Shown one piece after another: positions 49,846-59,182 of a DNA stretch of 64,000 bases. Where the stretch lies: NCBI RefSeq assembly GCF_020166435.1, contig NZ_JAINZP010000001.1:310001-374000 (forward strand), given 5' to 3'. Each line of letters opens with the position of its first letter. Within the stretch, counting starts at the first letter, position 1. Under the pieces are notes generated by a model. The model made no database searches, was not told the origin of the DNA, and saw only the letters and a list, made by a program, of their open reading frames with translations. The stretch comes from Pectobacterium versatile. Its GTDB lineage: Bacteria > Pseudomonadota > Gammaproteobacteria > Enterobacterales > Enterobacteriaceae. The translations under genes and the position numbers were made by a program.

Positions 49846-50478
49846 ATGCTGTTTGATGAACGATATCGCGCCTGCTGGGTGGGGCTCTGCGCCTTGCTGC
49901 TGTCGGCCTGTACGGTGGTCGATCTGGATGAAAACGGTAAGCCGATCATTCCGGTCGACCCAGCTTCTGTGCCGGGCTATAGCACCATGACGCCAGAGAA
50001 CATCGCGACAGCGCTGTGGCAGTCAAAACTGCTCCCAACAGCGCAGCAGCAGGCGCTGTCCTGGGATGAAGTGAAGCAAACGCAGGCAGCACTGGAGGAT
50101 TCAGCGCGTAAAGCCGTCTACGCACGGCTTCAGGGCACGGTCAGTGGGATTGACCGGGCAAGTCGTGAAGGGAAATTGATGCTTGATGTGCAAGGTGACG
50201 CTGTCACGCTTCAATTAGGGCCCATCGTCAAAGGCAATGCCATCCGCGATGCCGCTGGGTTTATTCGCTTTGATGACTTTAAAAATCAGGTTCAGTTTGC
50301 CCAACTGGCTCGCGCGTTGAATAACAAAGCCCTCGCGTCGCTGCCGGAGCTGGATGCGGGCGTGCAGGGTAAGCCCGTTAACGTACTGGCGGCATTGGTG
50401 GTGACCAAACAGGGCATCAGCGAGGCGGTACCGATGACGTTAAACCTGAACGAAACGAGTAGCGGAGGGGCGAAATGA
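49846..50478 (+). CDS. DUF2291-family lipoprotein
   Basis: The 210-residue protein has a lipobox (LLLSAC) and matches DUF2291 proteins, periplasmic lipoproteins of unknown function that are found inside ribose-type sugar ABC operons. The mature part starts TVVDLDENGKPIIPVDPAS. It is probably an accessory of the transporter at the membrane, but no mechanism is known. Its stop overlaps the ATPase start by 4 bp (ATGA), so it belongs to the operon. Confidence 0.82.
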   Translation: MLFDERYRACWVGLCALLLSACTVVDLDENGKPIIPVDPASVPGYSTMTPENIATALWQSKLLPTAQQQALSWDEVKQTQAALEDSARKAVYARLQGTVSGIDRASREGKLMLDVQGDAVTLQLGPIVKGNAIRDAAGFIRFDDFKNQVQFAQLARALNNKALASLPELDAGVQGKPVNVLAALVVTKQGISEAVPMTLNLNETSSGGAK

Positions 50479-52031
50479 TGGAAAAACCAGACGTCTCGCT
50501 ACAGCCAGACGCGGTGAGCCGACCCGATATCGTCATGGCGACCCGTGGCATTACCATGCTGTTTCCCGGCACCAAAGCGCTGGATAACGTCGATTACAAC
50601 GTTTATCGCGGCAAGGTCAACGTGATCATTGGTGAAAATGGGGCGGGTAAATCGACGCTGATGAAGATTCTGGCTGGCGTGCAGCAGCCGACGTCCGGCC
50701 AGATTTTGCTGAATGGCGAAGCCGTACGTATAGCAGATACCCGCGATGCGGCGGCGAAAGGCATCGGCATGGTGCATCAGGAACTTAACCTGTCCGAGAA
50801 CCTGAGCGTGGCGGAGAACATCTTCCTGGGGCGGGAGCTGCAACAGGGCGTTGCGCCTATCGATTATCTGGCGCAGGAGCGGATTGCGGCGGAATTGATG
50901 GCGCGTCTCGATCAGGATATTTCGCCGCGCACCGAAGTCGCCAGCCTGAAAGTCGGCCAGCAACAACTGGTGGAAATTGCTAAAGCGCTGGCGGATCAGG
51001 CTGACATTCTGATTCTGGACGAACCGACCTCCGCGCTGAGCAAAACTGAAGTAGAGATTCTGTTTCGCGTGATCCGCGAGCTGACTCGCCAGAATGTTTC
51101 CATCATCTACATTTCGCACCGGCTGGAAGAGCTGATGGCGATTGGTGACTATATCACCATCCTGCGTGACGGTTGTTTTCAGGCGGAAGCTGCGGTCAGC
51201 GACATCGACGTGCCGTGGATCGTGCGGGAAATGCTCGGCGGTGACCCTGTCACCAGCTTCCTGCATCCGGGCAGAACGTTCGGCGCGCCGATATTGGAAG
51301 CGGAGCACCTTACCTGTCTCAACGATGCCGGGCATCAGGTGGTTAATGATGTGTCGCTGATGGTGCGTGAAGGGGAGATCGTCGGCATTTACGGGCTGAT
51401 GGGCGCGGGACGCACCGAACTCTTTGAGTGTCTGCTGGGTATTCAGAATGATTATCTGGGCAAGATTTATCTCGATAGCAAACCGGTGAATCCGCGCCTT
51501 GCTACCGCACTGCGCATTCGTATGGGCATGAGTCTGGTGCCGGAAGATCGCAAAAAAACCGGCATCTTTCCACTGTCGTCGGTGGCCTCCAATCTCACCA
51601 TCGCCAGTCTGTGGCGACGGCTGAAATACGGTATGGCGATCTTCCAGCGACAGGAGCAGGAAGTGGTTGCCAGCACGATTGGGCAGTTGGCGATCAAAGT
51701 CTCTTCGCCCGACGTCGAAATTCAGGCGCTCAGCGGTGGCAATCAGCAAAAAGTGGTGATTGGCCGCTCGTTGTTGACCAGTCCCAAAGTGCTGTTGCTG
51801 GACGAGCCAACGCGGGGCATTGATGTCGGTGCCAAGGCCGATGTGTTTGAAATGATGGTTGGGCTGTCCGAACAGGGCATCGGCGTGCTGTTTTCCACCT
51901 CGGATCTGAAAGAAATTATGGCGGTATCGGACCGCATTTTGGTGATGTCGAATGGCAAACTGACGGCGAATATTTCGCGTCAAGCGGCCAGCGAGTCGGC
52001 ATTGGTTTCGGCAAGTGCACAAGGGTTCTGA
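50475..52031 (+). CDS. Ribose-type ABC transporter, two-domain ATPase
   Basis: The 518-residue protein is an RbsA/XylG-type fusion of two ATPase domains. The first has a canonical Walker A (GENGAGKST), the motif SLKVGQQQ and Walker B ILILDEPTSAL. The second has the degenerate Walker A GLMGAGRTE, usual in this family, plus SGGNQQKVVIG and VLLLDEPTRGID. It powers sugar import with the permease that follows one base after its stop. A start two codons later is also possible. Confidence 0.92.
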   Translation: MMEKPDVSLQPDAVSRPDIVMATRGITMLFPGTKALDNVDYNVYRGKVNVIIGENGAGKSTLMKILAGVQQPTSGQILLNGEAVRIADTRDAAAKGIGMVHQELNLSENLSVAENIFLGRELQQGVAPIDYLAQERIAAELMARLDQDISPRTEVASLKVGQQQLVEIAKALADQADILILDEPTSALSKTEVEILFRVIRELTRQNVSIIYISHRLEELMAIGDYITILRDGCFQAEAAVSDIDVPWIVREMLGGDPVTSFLHPGRTFGAPILEAEHLTCLNDAGHQVVNDVSLMVREGEIVGIYGLMGAGRTELFECLLGIQNDYLGKIYLDSKPVNPRLATALRIRMGMSLVPEDRKKTGIFPLSSVASNLTIASLWRRLKYGMAIFQRQEQEVVASTIGQLAIKVSSPDVEIQALSGGNQQKVVIGRSLLTSPKVLLLDEPTRGIDVGAKADVFEMMVGLSEQGIGVLFSTSDLKEIMAVSDRILVMSNGKLTANISRQAASESALVSASAQGF

Positions 52032-52032
52032 C

Positions 52033-53130
52033 ATGAAAACGACTCACCTTCCGGCGGCGTCAGGCGCGCTATCACCGGGTAAGTTTGTACGCTCACGAGA
52101 GAGCATCCTGCTGTTGATTCTCCGGTTGCGCACGTTTATCGCGCTGTTCCTGATTTTGGGGTTCTTTGCCTTCACTGTGCCTGGGTTTTTGGCGACGGGT
52201 AGCCTGATCATCATGGTGAAGCACATTGCCATCAATGCGTTTCTGGCGCTGGGGATCACGTTTGTCATCATCACCGCGGGGATTGATCTCTCAATCGGCG
52301 CTACGTTGGGGCTGTGTGGCATGGTAGCGGGCTACATGATTACTCAGGGGATTGTGCTGCCGATGTTCGGCGTCGCGATTTTCCCCAGCGTGTGGGTCAT
52401 CGTGCCTGTCGTGCTGCTGATTGGCGCGCTCATCGGGGCCATCAACGGCTGGATCATCACGCGGTATAACGTTGCGCCTTTTATCTGCACGCTCGGAACG
52501 ATGTACATCGTGCGAGGGGCATCGATGCTGATTTCTGGCGGGGAGACGTTCCCCGGCTTGGGCGGTAACCCGCAGTTGGGCAATACCGGTTTTGAGCTGA
52601 TTGGCTCCGCTACGATCCTAGGGCTACCGCTGGCTATCTGGCTGATGCTGGTGCTGGCCGTGGTGATTGCCTATGTGGCGCGTCGCCTGCCGTTTGGTCG
52701 TCATGTTTATGCGATTGGTGACAACGAACGTGCCGCTGAGCTTTCCGGCGTCAAAGTGCGTCAGGTCAAAGTCTGGGTCTACACCATTTCCGGCTTCTGT
52801 GCGGCTATCGCGGGCATCGTGGTGTCCTCTCAACTGGTCGCCAGCCATCCGGCAACCGGCACCGCCTTTGAAATGAACGCGATCGCTGCGGTGGTACTCG
52901 GCGGAACGTCATTGGCTGGCGGGCGCGGCACGATTCTGGGCACGCTGATTGGGGCGTTTGTTATCGGGATTCTTGCCGACGGACTCGTGATGATGGGCGT
53001 GAGTGAATTCTGGCAGATGGTGATTAAAGGTATCGTCATCATTGTGGCGGTGATTATCGACCAGATGCAAAACCGGATGCAGCACAAAGCCGCAATTGTG
53101 TCACAAAAGGCCGCGGCGGAAGGAACCTAG
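52033..53130 (+). CDS. Ribose-type ABC transporter, permease
   Basis: The 365-residue inner-membrane protein has about ten helices and resembles RbsC: IDLSIGATLGLCGMVAGYM and VVLGGTSLAGGRGTILGTLI are the hallmark segments. It forms a homodimeric channel for the sugar. I start at ATG 52033 (MKTTHLPAAS), one base after the ATPase stop; a start six codons earlier would overlap that gene. It ends the transport half; the metabolic half begins after a 170-bp gap with its own operators. Confidence 0.9.
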   Translation: MKTTHLPAASGALSPGKFVRSRESILLLILRLRTFIALFLILGFFAFTVPGFLATGSLIIMVKHIAINAFLALGITFVIITAGIDLSIGATLGLCGMVAGYMITQGIVLPMFGVAIFPSVWVIVPVVLLIGALIGAINGWIITRYNVAPFICTLGTMYIVRGASMLISGGETFPGLGGNPQLGNTGFELIGSATILGLPLAIWLMLVLAVVIAYVARRLPFGRHVYAIGDNERAAELSGVKVRQVKVWVYTISGFCAAIAGIVVSSQLVASHPATGTAFEMNAIAAVVLGGTSLAGGRGTILGTLIGAFVIGILADGLVMMGVSEFWQMVIKGIVIIVAVIIDQMQNRMQHKAAIVSQKAAAEGT

Positions 53131-53254
53131 TTAATGAAGGTACGCAGTCGCGTGGTGAATTAAGCGTAACTAGCACGGGGCGTTGAGTCGCGGCGGGATT
53201 GATGTCGGTAGGTATACCGAGGCCCGATTTGAACGCAATTTTTTTTGATTCGAT

Positions 53255-53288
53255 ATGAATAAATATTCGTTTTTGAGTAAAAATTCAA
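53255..53288 (+). promoter_or_regulatory. Second pair of palindromic operators, upstream of the transketolase genes
   Basis: ATGAATAAATATTCGT (53255-53270) and TTGAGTAAAAATTCAA (53273-53288) match the motif seen at 48812-48845, TTGAAT-N4-ATTCAA, again in tandem with starts 18 bp apart. They lie just upstream of the GAGGTGA ribosome site of the transketolase gene. Two operator pairs with identical geometry imply one regulator controlling both parts of the locus. Confidence 0.7.
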
Positions 53289-53300
53289 GCGAGGTGAAGT

Positions 53301-54131
53301 ATGAATCCGTACGCATTGTCGGTGGAGGCGCTGACGCACAAAGCCCGCGCCATTCGTCGCCGCATTATTCATCTGAATGCCAATAGCCCGGCTGGCGGGC
53401 ACACGGGTGCCGATCTGTCACAGGTTGAGATTCTGACGGCGCTGTATTTTCGCATTCTGAACTGTGCGCCGGAGCGCCTTCAGGATCCGCAGCGGGACAT
53501 TTACATCCAGTCAAAGGGCCATGCGGTTGGCGGTTATTACTGCTGTTTGGCTGAGGCCGGCTATTTCCCAGAATCGTGGCTGGCAACCTATCAGCACCCC
53601 GATTCGCATTTGCCAGGGCATCCGGTCAAGCACAAGACGCCGGGGATTGAACTGAACACCGGTGCGCTAGGGCACGGGCTGCCGGTTGCCGTCGGTATTG
53701 CGCTGGCGGCGAAGCGCGATAACAGCCCGCGTCGGGTGTTCGTTCTGACGGGCGATGGTGAACTGGCGGAAGGCAGCAACTGGGAAGCGGCGCTAGCGGC
53801 GGCGCATTACCAACTGGATAACCTGATCATCATCAACGACAAGAACAAGCTGCAACTGGCAGGGCCGACGAGTTCCATCATGAACACCGATCCGCTGGCG
53901 GAGAAGTGGCAGGCTTTTGGTTTAGCGGTCACGGAATGCGCGGGCAATGACATGCGTTCAGTGGTGGAAACGCTGGAGAATCTGCCGCGCAACGGCAAGC
54001 CGAACGTGGTGATTGCGAATACGGAGAAAGGCGCGGGCGTGTCGTTCATTCAGGGACGGGCTGAATGGCACCACCGGGTGCCGAAAGGCGAGGAAATTGC
54101 ACTGGCGCTGGAGGAATTAAAAGATGAGTAA
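53301..54131 (+). CDS. aptA: Transketolase N-terminal subunit, likely apulose-4-phosphate transketolase subunit A
   Basis: The 276-residue protein is the thiamine-diphosphate-binding half of a split transketolase. It has NSPAGGHTGADLS near the N-terminus and the ThDP/magnesium motif GDGELAEGSNWEAAL...NDKN. In known non-oxidative D-apiose pathways, AptA/AptB move a ketol unit from apulose 4-phosphate to glyceraldehyde 3-phosphate, giving dihydroxyacetone phosphate and xylulose 5-phosphate. The operon context fits this, but a generic split transketolase cannot be excluded. The gene overlaps the next by 8 bp. Confidence 0.82.
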   Translation: MNPYALSVEALTHKARAIRRRIIHLNANSPAGGHTGADLSQVEILTALYFRILNCAPERLQDPQRDIYIQSKGHAVGGYYCCLAEAGYFPESWLATYQHPDSHLPGHPVKHKTPGIELNTGALGHGLPVAVGIALAAKRDNSPRRVFVLTGDGELAEGSNWEAALAAAHYQLDNLIIINDKNKLQLAGPTSSIMNTDPLAEKWQAFGLAVTECAGNDMRSVVETLENLPRNGKPNVVIANTEKGAGVSFIQGRAEWHHRVPKGEEIALALEELKDE

Positions 54132-55068
54132 CGCAGAGCATCTGGCAACCGTCATGGTTGAGCAGTTCATCAAGGCCGTCGAACAGGGGATTGATTTAGT
54201 TCCGGTGTTGGCGGATTCAAGCTCAACGGCGAAGATTTCGCCTTTCATACAGCGTTTCCCCGACCGCATCGTCAACGTGGGGATCGCAGAACAAACCATG
54301 GTGGGGACGGCGGTAGGGCTGTCGATTGGCGGCAAGATTGCGGTGACCTGTAACGCGGCGCCGTTTTTGATCTCCCGTGCGAATGAACAGCTCAAAGTCG
54401 ACGTCTGTTACAACAACAGCAACGTTAAGCTGTTTGGGCTAAATGCTGGCTGTAGCTACGGTCCACTTGCCAGCACGCACCACAGTATCGACGACATCGC
54501 GGTGCTGAGAGGGTTTGGCAATATTGAGATCTACGCGCCGTCTAGCCCGGAAGAGTGCCGCCAGATTATCGACTATGCGTTTGAACATCAGGGGCCAGTC
54601 TATATTCGCCTCGATGGTAAACCGCTGCCTGCTTTGCACGATGAGCAGTATCGCTTTGTGCCGGGGCAGATCGATGTGCTGCGCAAAGGTTGCGATATCA
54701 CGCTGGTCGGGCTGGGGTCGACCGTGCATGAAATTGTGACGGCGGCTGAATTATTAGCAGAAAAAGGACTTGCCGCTACGGTGGTTAATCTTTCCTCTAT
54801 CCGCCCGTGTAATACTCAGCAATTGCTTGAAATTCTGAGTGAAACACCTCGCGTTATCACAGTAGAAGAACATAACGTCAACGGCGGTGCAGGCAGTCTG
54901 GTAGCGGAAGTGCTGGCAGAAGCGGGCAGCGGAATTCCTCTCGTACGGTTAGGTATTCCCGACGGCCAATACGCGATTGCCGCCGATCGGAGCGCGATGC
55001 GGGCGCATCACGGGCTGGACGCGACGGGCATTGTCAACGCGGCACTGCGTCTTTGCCCGGGAGGCTGA
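54124..55068 (+). CDS. aptB: Transketolase C-terminal subunit, likely apulose-4-phosphate transketolase subunit B
   Basis: The 314-residue protein carries the pyrimidine-binding and C-terminal domains: DRIVNVGIAEQTMVGTAVGL holds the glutamate that activates the cofactor, and ITVEEHNVNGGAGSLVAEVL is typical of the last domain. Together with the previous gene it makes one complete transketolase of about 590 residues. The 8-bp overlap indicates coupled translation and equal subunit amounts. The substrate assignment rests on the neighbouring kinase, isomerase and transporter. Confidence 0.82.
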   Translation: MSNAEHLATVMVEQFIKAVEQGIDLVPVLADSSSTAKISPFIQRFPDRIVNVGIAEQTMVGTAVGLSIGGKIAVTCNAAPFLISRANEQLKVDVCYNNSNVKLFGLNAGCSYGPLASTHHSIDDIAVLRGFGNIEIYAPSSPEECRQIIDYAFEHQGPVYIRLDGKPLPALHDEQYRFVPGQIDVLRKGCDITLVGLGSTVHEIVTAAELLAEKGLAATVVNLSSIRPCNTQQLLEILSETPRVITVEEHNVNGGAGSLVAEVLAEAGSGIPLVRLGIPDGQYAIAADRSAMRAHHGLDATGIVNAALRLCPGG

Positions 55069-55070
55069 TG

Positions 55071-56561
55071 ATGTTTACGCCGGTTATTTTGGCAATCGAT
55101 GAAGGGACGACGAACGCTAAAGCGATTGCCGTCGATGAGCGGGGGCGCATTCTGGCTAAAGCGGCGGTCGCTTTGCAGGTGACGCACCCGCAGCCGGGCA
55201 GAGCCGAGCAGGATGCGATGGCGATCTGGCGTGCGGTTTGTCAGGCGGCGGAGGCCTGCCTGTCGTCATTACACCGGGTTCAGGTGGTGGGGGTGGCGAT
55301 CAGTAACCAGCGCGAGTCGGTGCTGATTTGGGACAGGCGAACCGGAAAGCCGTTGACGCCGTTGGTCAGCTGGCAAGATCGTCGCGCGGAGAAATTCTGT
55401 CAGGCCTTGCAGGGCAGTGCGGAGGCGCGCCTGATTGAATCCCGCACCGGGCTACAGGTTGATCCGCTTTTTCCCGCCGCCAAACTTCATGCCATGCTGG
55501 CGGAATTGCCGGACGGTATCGCCCGGGCGATGCAGGGGGAGCTGTGCATCGGAACGGTGGATTGCTGGCTTAACTGGCAGTTTAGCGGTGGACGGGCGTA
55601 TTCCACCGACTATTCCAATGCGGCGAGAACCCAGCTGTTTAATATCCACCGCGGCTGTTGGGATGAGGATCTGCTGGCGCTGTTCGGTATTCCCAGTGTG
55701 TGCTTGCCTGCCGTTACGCCGTCCTCGGCGTTACATGGTCACACCGGCGTGACGGGCATCAAGGGGCTTGCCGCTGGTGTACCGATTGTGGCGTTGATTG
55801 GTGATTCTCATGCGGCGCTGTACGGTCAGGGCATCACCCAAAGCGGTGAAATCAAGGCGACATATGGTACCGGTTCGTCGCTAATGACGACCATCAACAC
55901 GCCGCATCAACAGGCCGCAGGGCTTAGCACCACGATCGCCTGGCACGATGGTGAAGTACGCTACGCACTGGAAGGCAACATTACCCACACTGGTTCGGGA
56001 TTTGCCTGGATTGGTCAGATGCTGGGCATTCCTTCCGTTACACAACTCACCGAACTGGCGCTCAGCGCTGAGTCTAATCAGGGCGTTTTCTTCGTTCCTG
56101 CGTTATCCGGGCTGGGCGCGCCCTATTGGGATGTGCAAGCGCGTGGCCTGCTGTGTGGATTATGCGATGCCACCACGCCTGCCATCATCGCCCGCGCGGG
56201 GCTTGAAGCCATTGCGTACCAGATTGCCGACGTCTTTTTCGCGATGGAGCAGGCATCGCAGGCCGCGTTACCCGCGCTGCGTGTTGACGGCGGCGCGACA
56301 CAAAACCGCTGGCTGATGCAATTTCAGGCCGATCTCTTGCAGCGCCCATTGATTCGCAACCATAACGCGGAAGTGTCGGCGCTGGGAGCCGCTTATCTGG
56401 GCGGAAAAATGCTGGGGTGGTGGGAACACAGCGAACAGATCGCCGCGCTGCCCAGAGAAGTCGAGATCATCGAGCCGTCGACGACTAATCACGGGATTTT
56501 CGAGAGCTATCAACAGTGGCGCACAGCGGTCGCGCGTGCGCGTCTGCGGCCCGAGTCATAA
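55071..56561 (+). CDS. FGGY-family carbohydrate kinase, likely D-apulose kinase
   Basis: The 496-residue protein is an FGGY sugar kinase: [20 protein letters not shown] at the N-terminus, [18 protein letters not shown] in the middle and the C-terminal signature region [17 protein letters not shown]. Relatives include glycerol, xylulose and apulose kinases. In the apiose pathway it would make apulose 4-phosphate for the adjacent transketolase. I choose the ATG at 55071, with GGGAGG 6 bases upstream; the ATG at 55068 is too close. It starts within a few bases of the aptB stop. Confidence 0.83.
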   Translation: MFTPVILAIDEGTTNAKAIAVDERGRILAKAAVALQVTHPQPGRAEQDAMAIWRAVCQAAEACLSSLHRVQVVGVAISNQRESVLIWDRRTGKPLTPLVSWQDRRAEKFCQALQGSAEARLIESRTGLQVDPLFPAAKLHAMLAELPDGIARAMQGELCIGTVDCWLNWQFSGGRAYSTDYSNAARTQLFNIHRGCWDEDLLALFGIPSVCLPAVTPSSALHGHTGVTGIKGLAAGVPIVALIGDSHAALYGQGITQSGEIKATYGTGSSLMTTINTPHQQAAGLSTTIAWHDGEVRYALEGNITHTGSGFAWIGQMLGIPSVTQLTELALSAESNQGVFFVPALSGLGAPYWDVQARGLLCGLCDATTPAIIARAGLEAIAYQIADVFFAMEQASQAALPALRVDGGATQNRWLMQFQADLLQRPLIRNHNAEVSALGAAYLGGKMLGWWEHSEQIAALPREVEIIEPSTTNHGIFESYQQWRTAVARARLRPES

Positions 56562-56656
56562 CCATTTTTAACCGTAAGACATTTTTAGCAGTAAGAACCT
56601 ATCCGATACGAAAGATAAGCAGCTCAACACTATTACGAATCAATGAGGTGACTTTT

Positions 56657-57655
56657 ATGGCAACGTATAACTACCCTGAATTTGGTGCCGGTTTGTGGCA
56701 TTTTGCGAATTATATCGACCGCTACGCTGTAGACGGCTACGGCCCGGCATTGAGCACAATCGATCAGATCAAAGCGGCGAAAGAGGTTGGCGAACTTTCC
56801 TATGTCGACTTGCCTTATCCCTTCACGCCGGGCGTGACGCTCAGCGAAGTAAAAGATGCGCTGAAAGATGCGGGACTGAAGGCGATTGGCATCACGCCGG
56901 AAATTTATCTGCAAAAATGGTCGCGCGGTGCGTTTACCAACCCCGATCCGGCGGCTCGAGCGGCGGCGTTCGAGTTAATGCACGAATCTGCCGGTATTGT
57001 GCGTGAACTGGGCGCGAATTACGTCAAGGTCTGGCCGGGTCAGGATGGCTGGGATTATCCATTCCAGGTCAGCCATAAAAACCTGTGGAAGCTGGCGGTT
57101 GATGGCATGCGCGATCTGGCGGGCGCTAACCCTGATGTGAAATTCGCTATCGAGTACAAGCCGCGTGAACCGCGCGTGAAAATGACCTGGGATTCTGCTG
57201 CGCGAACGCTGCTGGGTATTGAAGATATCGGGCTGGATAACGTGGGCGTGCTGCTGGACTTCGGGCATGCGCTGTATGGCGGCGAATCACCGGCCGATTC
57301 TGCCCAGTTGATTATCGATCGCGGTCGTCTGTTCGGCATGGATGTGAACGATAACCTGCGCGGCTGGGATGACGATCTGGTGGTTGGCACCGTGCATATG
57401 ACCGAGATCTTCGAATTCTTCTACGTGCTGAAAATCAACAACTGGCAGGGTGTCTGGCAGCTCGATCAGTTCCCGTTCCGTGAGAACCACATTGAGGCGG
57501 CACAGCTGTCTATCCGCTTCCTAAAACACATCTATCGCGCATTGGACAAGCTGGATATTCCAGCGCTTCAGGCGGCACAGGAAGCACAAAACCCGTTACA
57601 GGCGCAGCGGATTGTGCAGGACGCGCTACTGTCATCCATTAACGTTAGCGAGTAA
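56657..57655 (+). CDS. TIM-barrel sugar isomerase/epimerase, likely D-apiose isomerase
   Basis: The 332-residue protein has the xylose-isomerase-like barrel (sugar phosphate isomerase/epimerase family). Likely metal ligands are in [25 protein letters not shown] and [14 protein letters not shown]. It would convert D-apiose to D-apulose, the first step before the kinase. The start ATG 56657 ([12 protein letters not shown]) is set by similarity to such isomerases and an AGGTG site; the open frame extends upstream without support. It follows the kinase by 95 bp. Confidence 0.8.
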   Translation: MATYNYPEFGAGLWHFANYIDRYAVDGYGPALSTIDQIKAAKEVGELSYVDLPYPFTPGVTLSEVKDALKDAGLKAIGITPEIYLQKWSRGAFTNPDPAARAAAFELMHESAGIVRELGANYVKVWPGQDGWDYPFQVSHKNLWKLAVDGMRDLAGANPDVKFAIEYKPREPRVKMTWDSAARTLLGIEDIGLDNVGVLLDFGHALYGGESPADSAQLIIDRGRLFGMDVNDNLRGWDDDLVVGTVHMTEIFEFFYVLKINNWQGVWQLDQFPFRENHIEAAQLSIRFLKHIYRALDKLDIPALQAAQEAQNPLQAQRIVQDALLSSINVSE

Positions 57656-57669
57656 TCCCACCACCGTTC

Positions 57670-57706
57670 GTCAGGCGCAGAGCAGGGGAATCATTCTGCG
57701 TCTGAC
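57670..57706 (+). terminator. Hairpin at the end of the sugar operon
   Basis: 11-bp stem GTCAGGCGCAG / CTGCGTCTGAC with one G-U pair, between the convergent isomerase and regulator genes. No T-run follows. Confidence 0.55.
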
Positions 57707-57735
57707 ATTACCGCTAACCGCTAGCGATAAACGAA

Positions 57736-58680
57736 TTAGATCAGCGTCTCGGCGGTTAATCGATCGGTAATCAACACATCAACGTAGTGCCCCGTTAGCG
57801 CGCCGCGAATAGCTGCACTTTTCTCGATACCGCCCGCCAGCGCCACCACGCGTGGGCACTGGCGCAGCTGTGGCAACGCCATACCAATCACCGGATCTTC
57901 ATCGTCCTGTAGCACCGGTTCACCTTCCGCGTTGTAGTAATGCAGGCATAAATCCCCGACGGCACCGCGTTCGGCCAGCTGTTGCAGCATCGCTTCGTGA
58001 TAATAGTTGCCGGAGTTTTTCAGCAACTGCGACGGTTCCAGCACGCCAATACCGACAAGCGCCAGACTCACCTCGCTGAACTTATCAACCACGCTAGAAA
58101 CCTCATCGCTGGTCACCAAACGGGCGCGATCTTCCACCGACCGTTCGATACTCTGCGCGGGCAAAAGGTAAGCGGGGCAACTGAGCTGATTGGCTAAAGT
58201 TTGCGTCAGGATCGTTGCCTGCACGTTGCCGTTCGGCCCAACGCCACCTAACAATTGGATGACGCCCTGTGCCTTGACGCTTTGCGGATGCAGGCTGTCC
58301 ACCATCGCCCGCAGCGTGCTGCTCCAGGAGGAAATGCCGACCAGATCGTCAGGGCGGATACTGGTTTGGACATAGTGTGCGGCAGCAGAACCAATCGCCT
58401 GCTTGATTTGCGCCAGCGTGGCGTTATCGGCGACATCCACCACGATAGCCTGATCGATGCTGTAACGCTTCTGAATCGCCGCTTCCAGCCCCATGAACAT
58501 GTTCGGGGGTTGAATTACGCTGATTTTGACCACACCTTCTTTAACACAGCGCGTGATAGCGCGGGAGACAAAAGACTGTGACAAATGGAGTGAGGCGGCA
58601 ATTTCTGCTTGTTTCATCCCTTCGCTATAATAGAGCGTAGCGATCTTGACCAATAATCGCTGTTCGTCTTGCTTTGACAT
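57736..58680 (-). CDS. SorC/DeoR-family sugar-responsive transcriptional regulator
   Basis: The 314-residue protein begins MSKQDEQRLLVKIATLYYSE and has an N-terminal HTH (MKQAEIAASLHLSQSFVSRA) and a C-terminal sugar-binding domain of the SorC type (LLGGVGPNGNVQ, VGIGVLEPSQLL). Such proteins bind phosphorylated sugars and control nearby catabolic operons. It is convergent with the isomerase and is the only regulator near the sugar locus, so it probably acts on the paired operators at 48812 and 53255. The ATG at 58680 has AGGGGAAA upstream; 37 extra N-terminal codons are unsupported. Confidence 0.87.
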   Translation of the reverse strand: MSKQDEQRLLVKIATLYYSEGMKQAEIAASLHLSQSFVSRAITRCVKEGVVKISVIQPPNMFMGLEAAIQKRYSIDQAIVVDVADNATLAQIKQAIGSAAAHYVQTSIRPDDLVGISSWSSTLRAMVDSLHPQSVKAQGVIQLLGGVGPNGNVQATILTQTLANQLSCPAYLLPAQSIERSVEDRARLVTSDEVSSVVDKFSEVSLALVGIGVLEPSQLLKNSGNYYHEAMLQQLAERGAVGDLCLHYYNAEGEPVLQDDEDPVIGMALPQLRQCPRVVALAGGIEKSAAIRGALTGHYVDVLITDRLTAETLI

Positions 58681-58864
58681 GACTTTTCCCCTTGCTAGCT
58701 TGCTGCTGTCATTTTTATTCAGCACAGAATAAATAACAAGCGCAGACGGCAGTGGAGTGCGGTTCTTGATTTCCCTGTCTGCGCCGGACATGGTAATTTA
58801 ATGGGGTTTTTCGCCAAAATTTGGCATAATTCATCCGGTTAATGGATATCACAGGAAGGACAAT

Positions 58865-59170
58865 GTGAAATATTTGCTGATTTTTTTACTCGTGCTGGCG
58901 ATATTCATCATTTCTGTCACACTGGGTGCGCACAACGATCAGGTTGTGACATTTAACTACCTGCTGGCACAGGGGGAGTATCGTATCTCCACACTGCTCG
59001 CCACGCTGTTTGCCTTGGGTTTTGCTCTTGGCTGGGTTATCTGTGGTCTGTTTTATCTTCGTCAGCGCATTGCGCTTGGCCGTGCACAACGTAAAATCAA
59101 GCGTCTGGAACAACAGCTTTCTACCTCCACCGAGGAGAACGTGGCGCCAGTGCAGACGGTCACCCACTAA
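58865..59170 (+). CDS. lapA: LapA, lipopolysaccharide assembly protein A
   Basis: LapA (YciS) is a small inner-membrane protein that works with LapB in control of LPS synthesis. The 101-residue protein starts with GTG at 58865, followed by MKYLLIFLLVLAIFIISVTL-like hydrophobic residues, a second helix near residues 43-65 and a cytoplasmic coiled tail (KIKRLEQQL). It matches E. coli LapA throughout. AGGAAGGA precedes the start, and lapB follows 12 bp later. Confidence 0.95.
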   Translation: MKYLLIFLLVLAIFIISVTLGAHNDQVVTFNYLLAQGEYRISTLLATLFALGFALGWVICGLFYLRQRIALGRAQRKIKRLEQQLSTSTEENVAPVQTVTH

Positions 59171-59182
59171 GGAATTCTCTCT

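Noticed and set aside
50499..52034. 511-codon ORF antisense to the sugar ABC ATPase
   Set aside because: The opposite strand encodes an unmistakable RbsA-type ATPase; the antisense frame is rich in H, R and Q, as expected of a GC-rich shadow.
58681..58864. Extra operator TTATTC-N6-GAATAA before the sugar regulator gene
   Set aside because: It is palindromic but its arms point the opposite way from the TTGAAT/ATTCAA motif, so I do not count it as the same operator.
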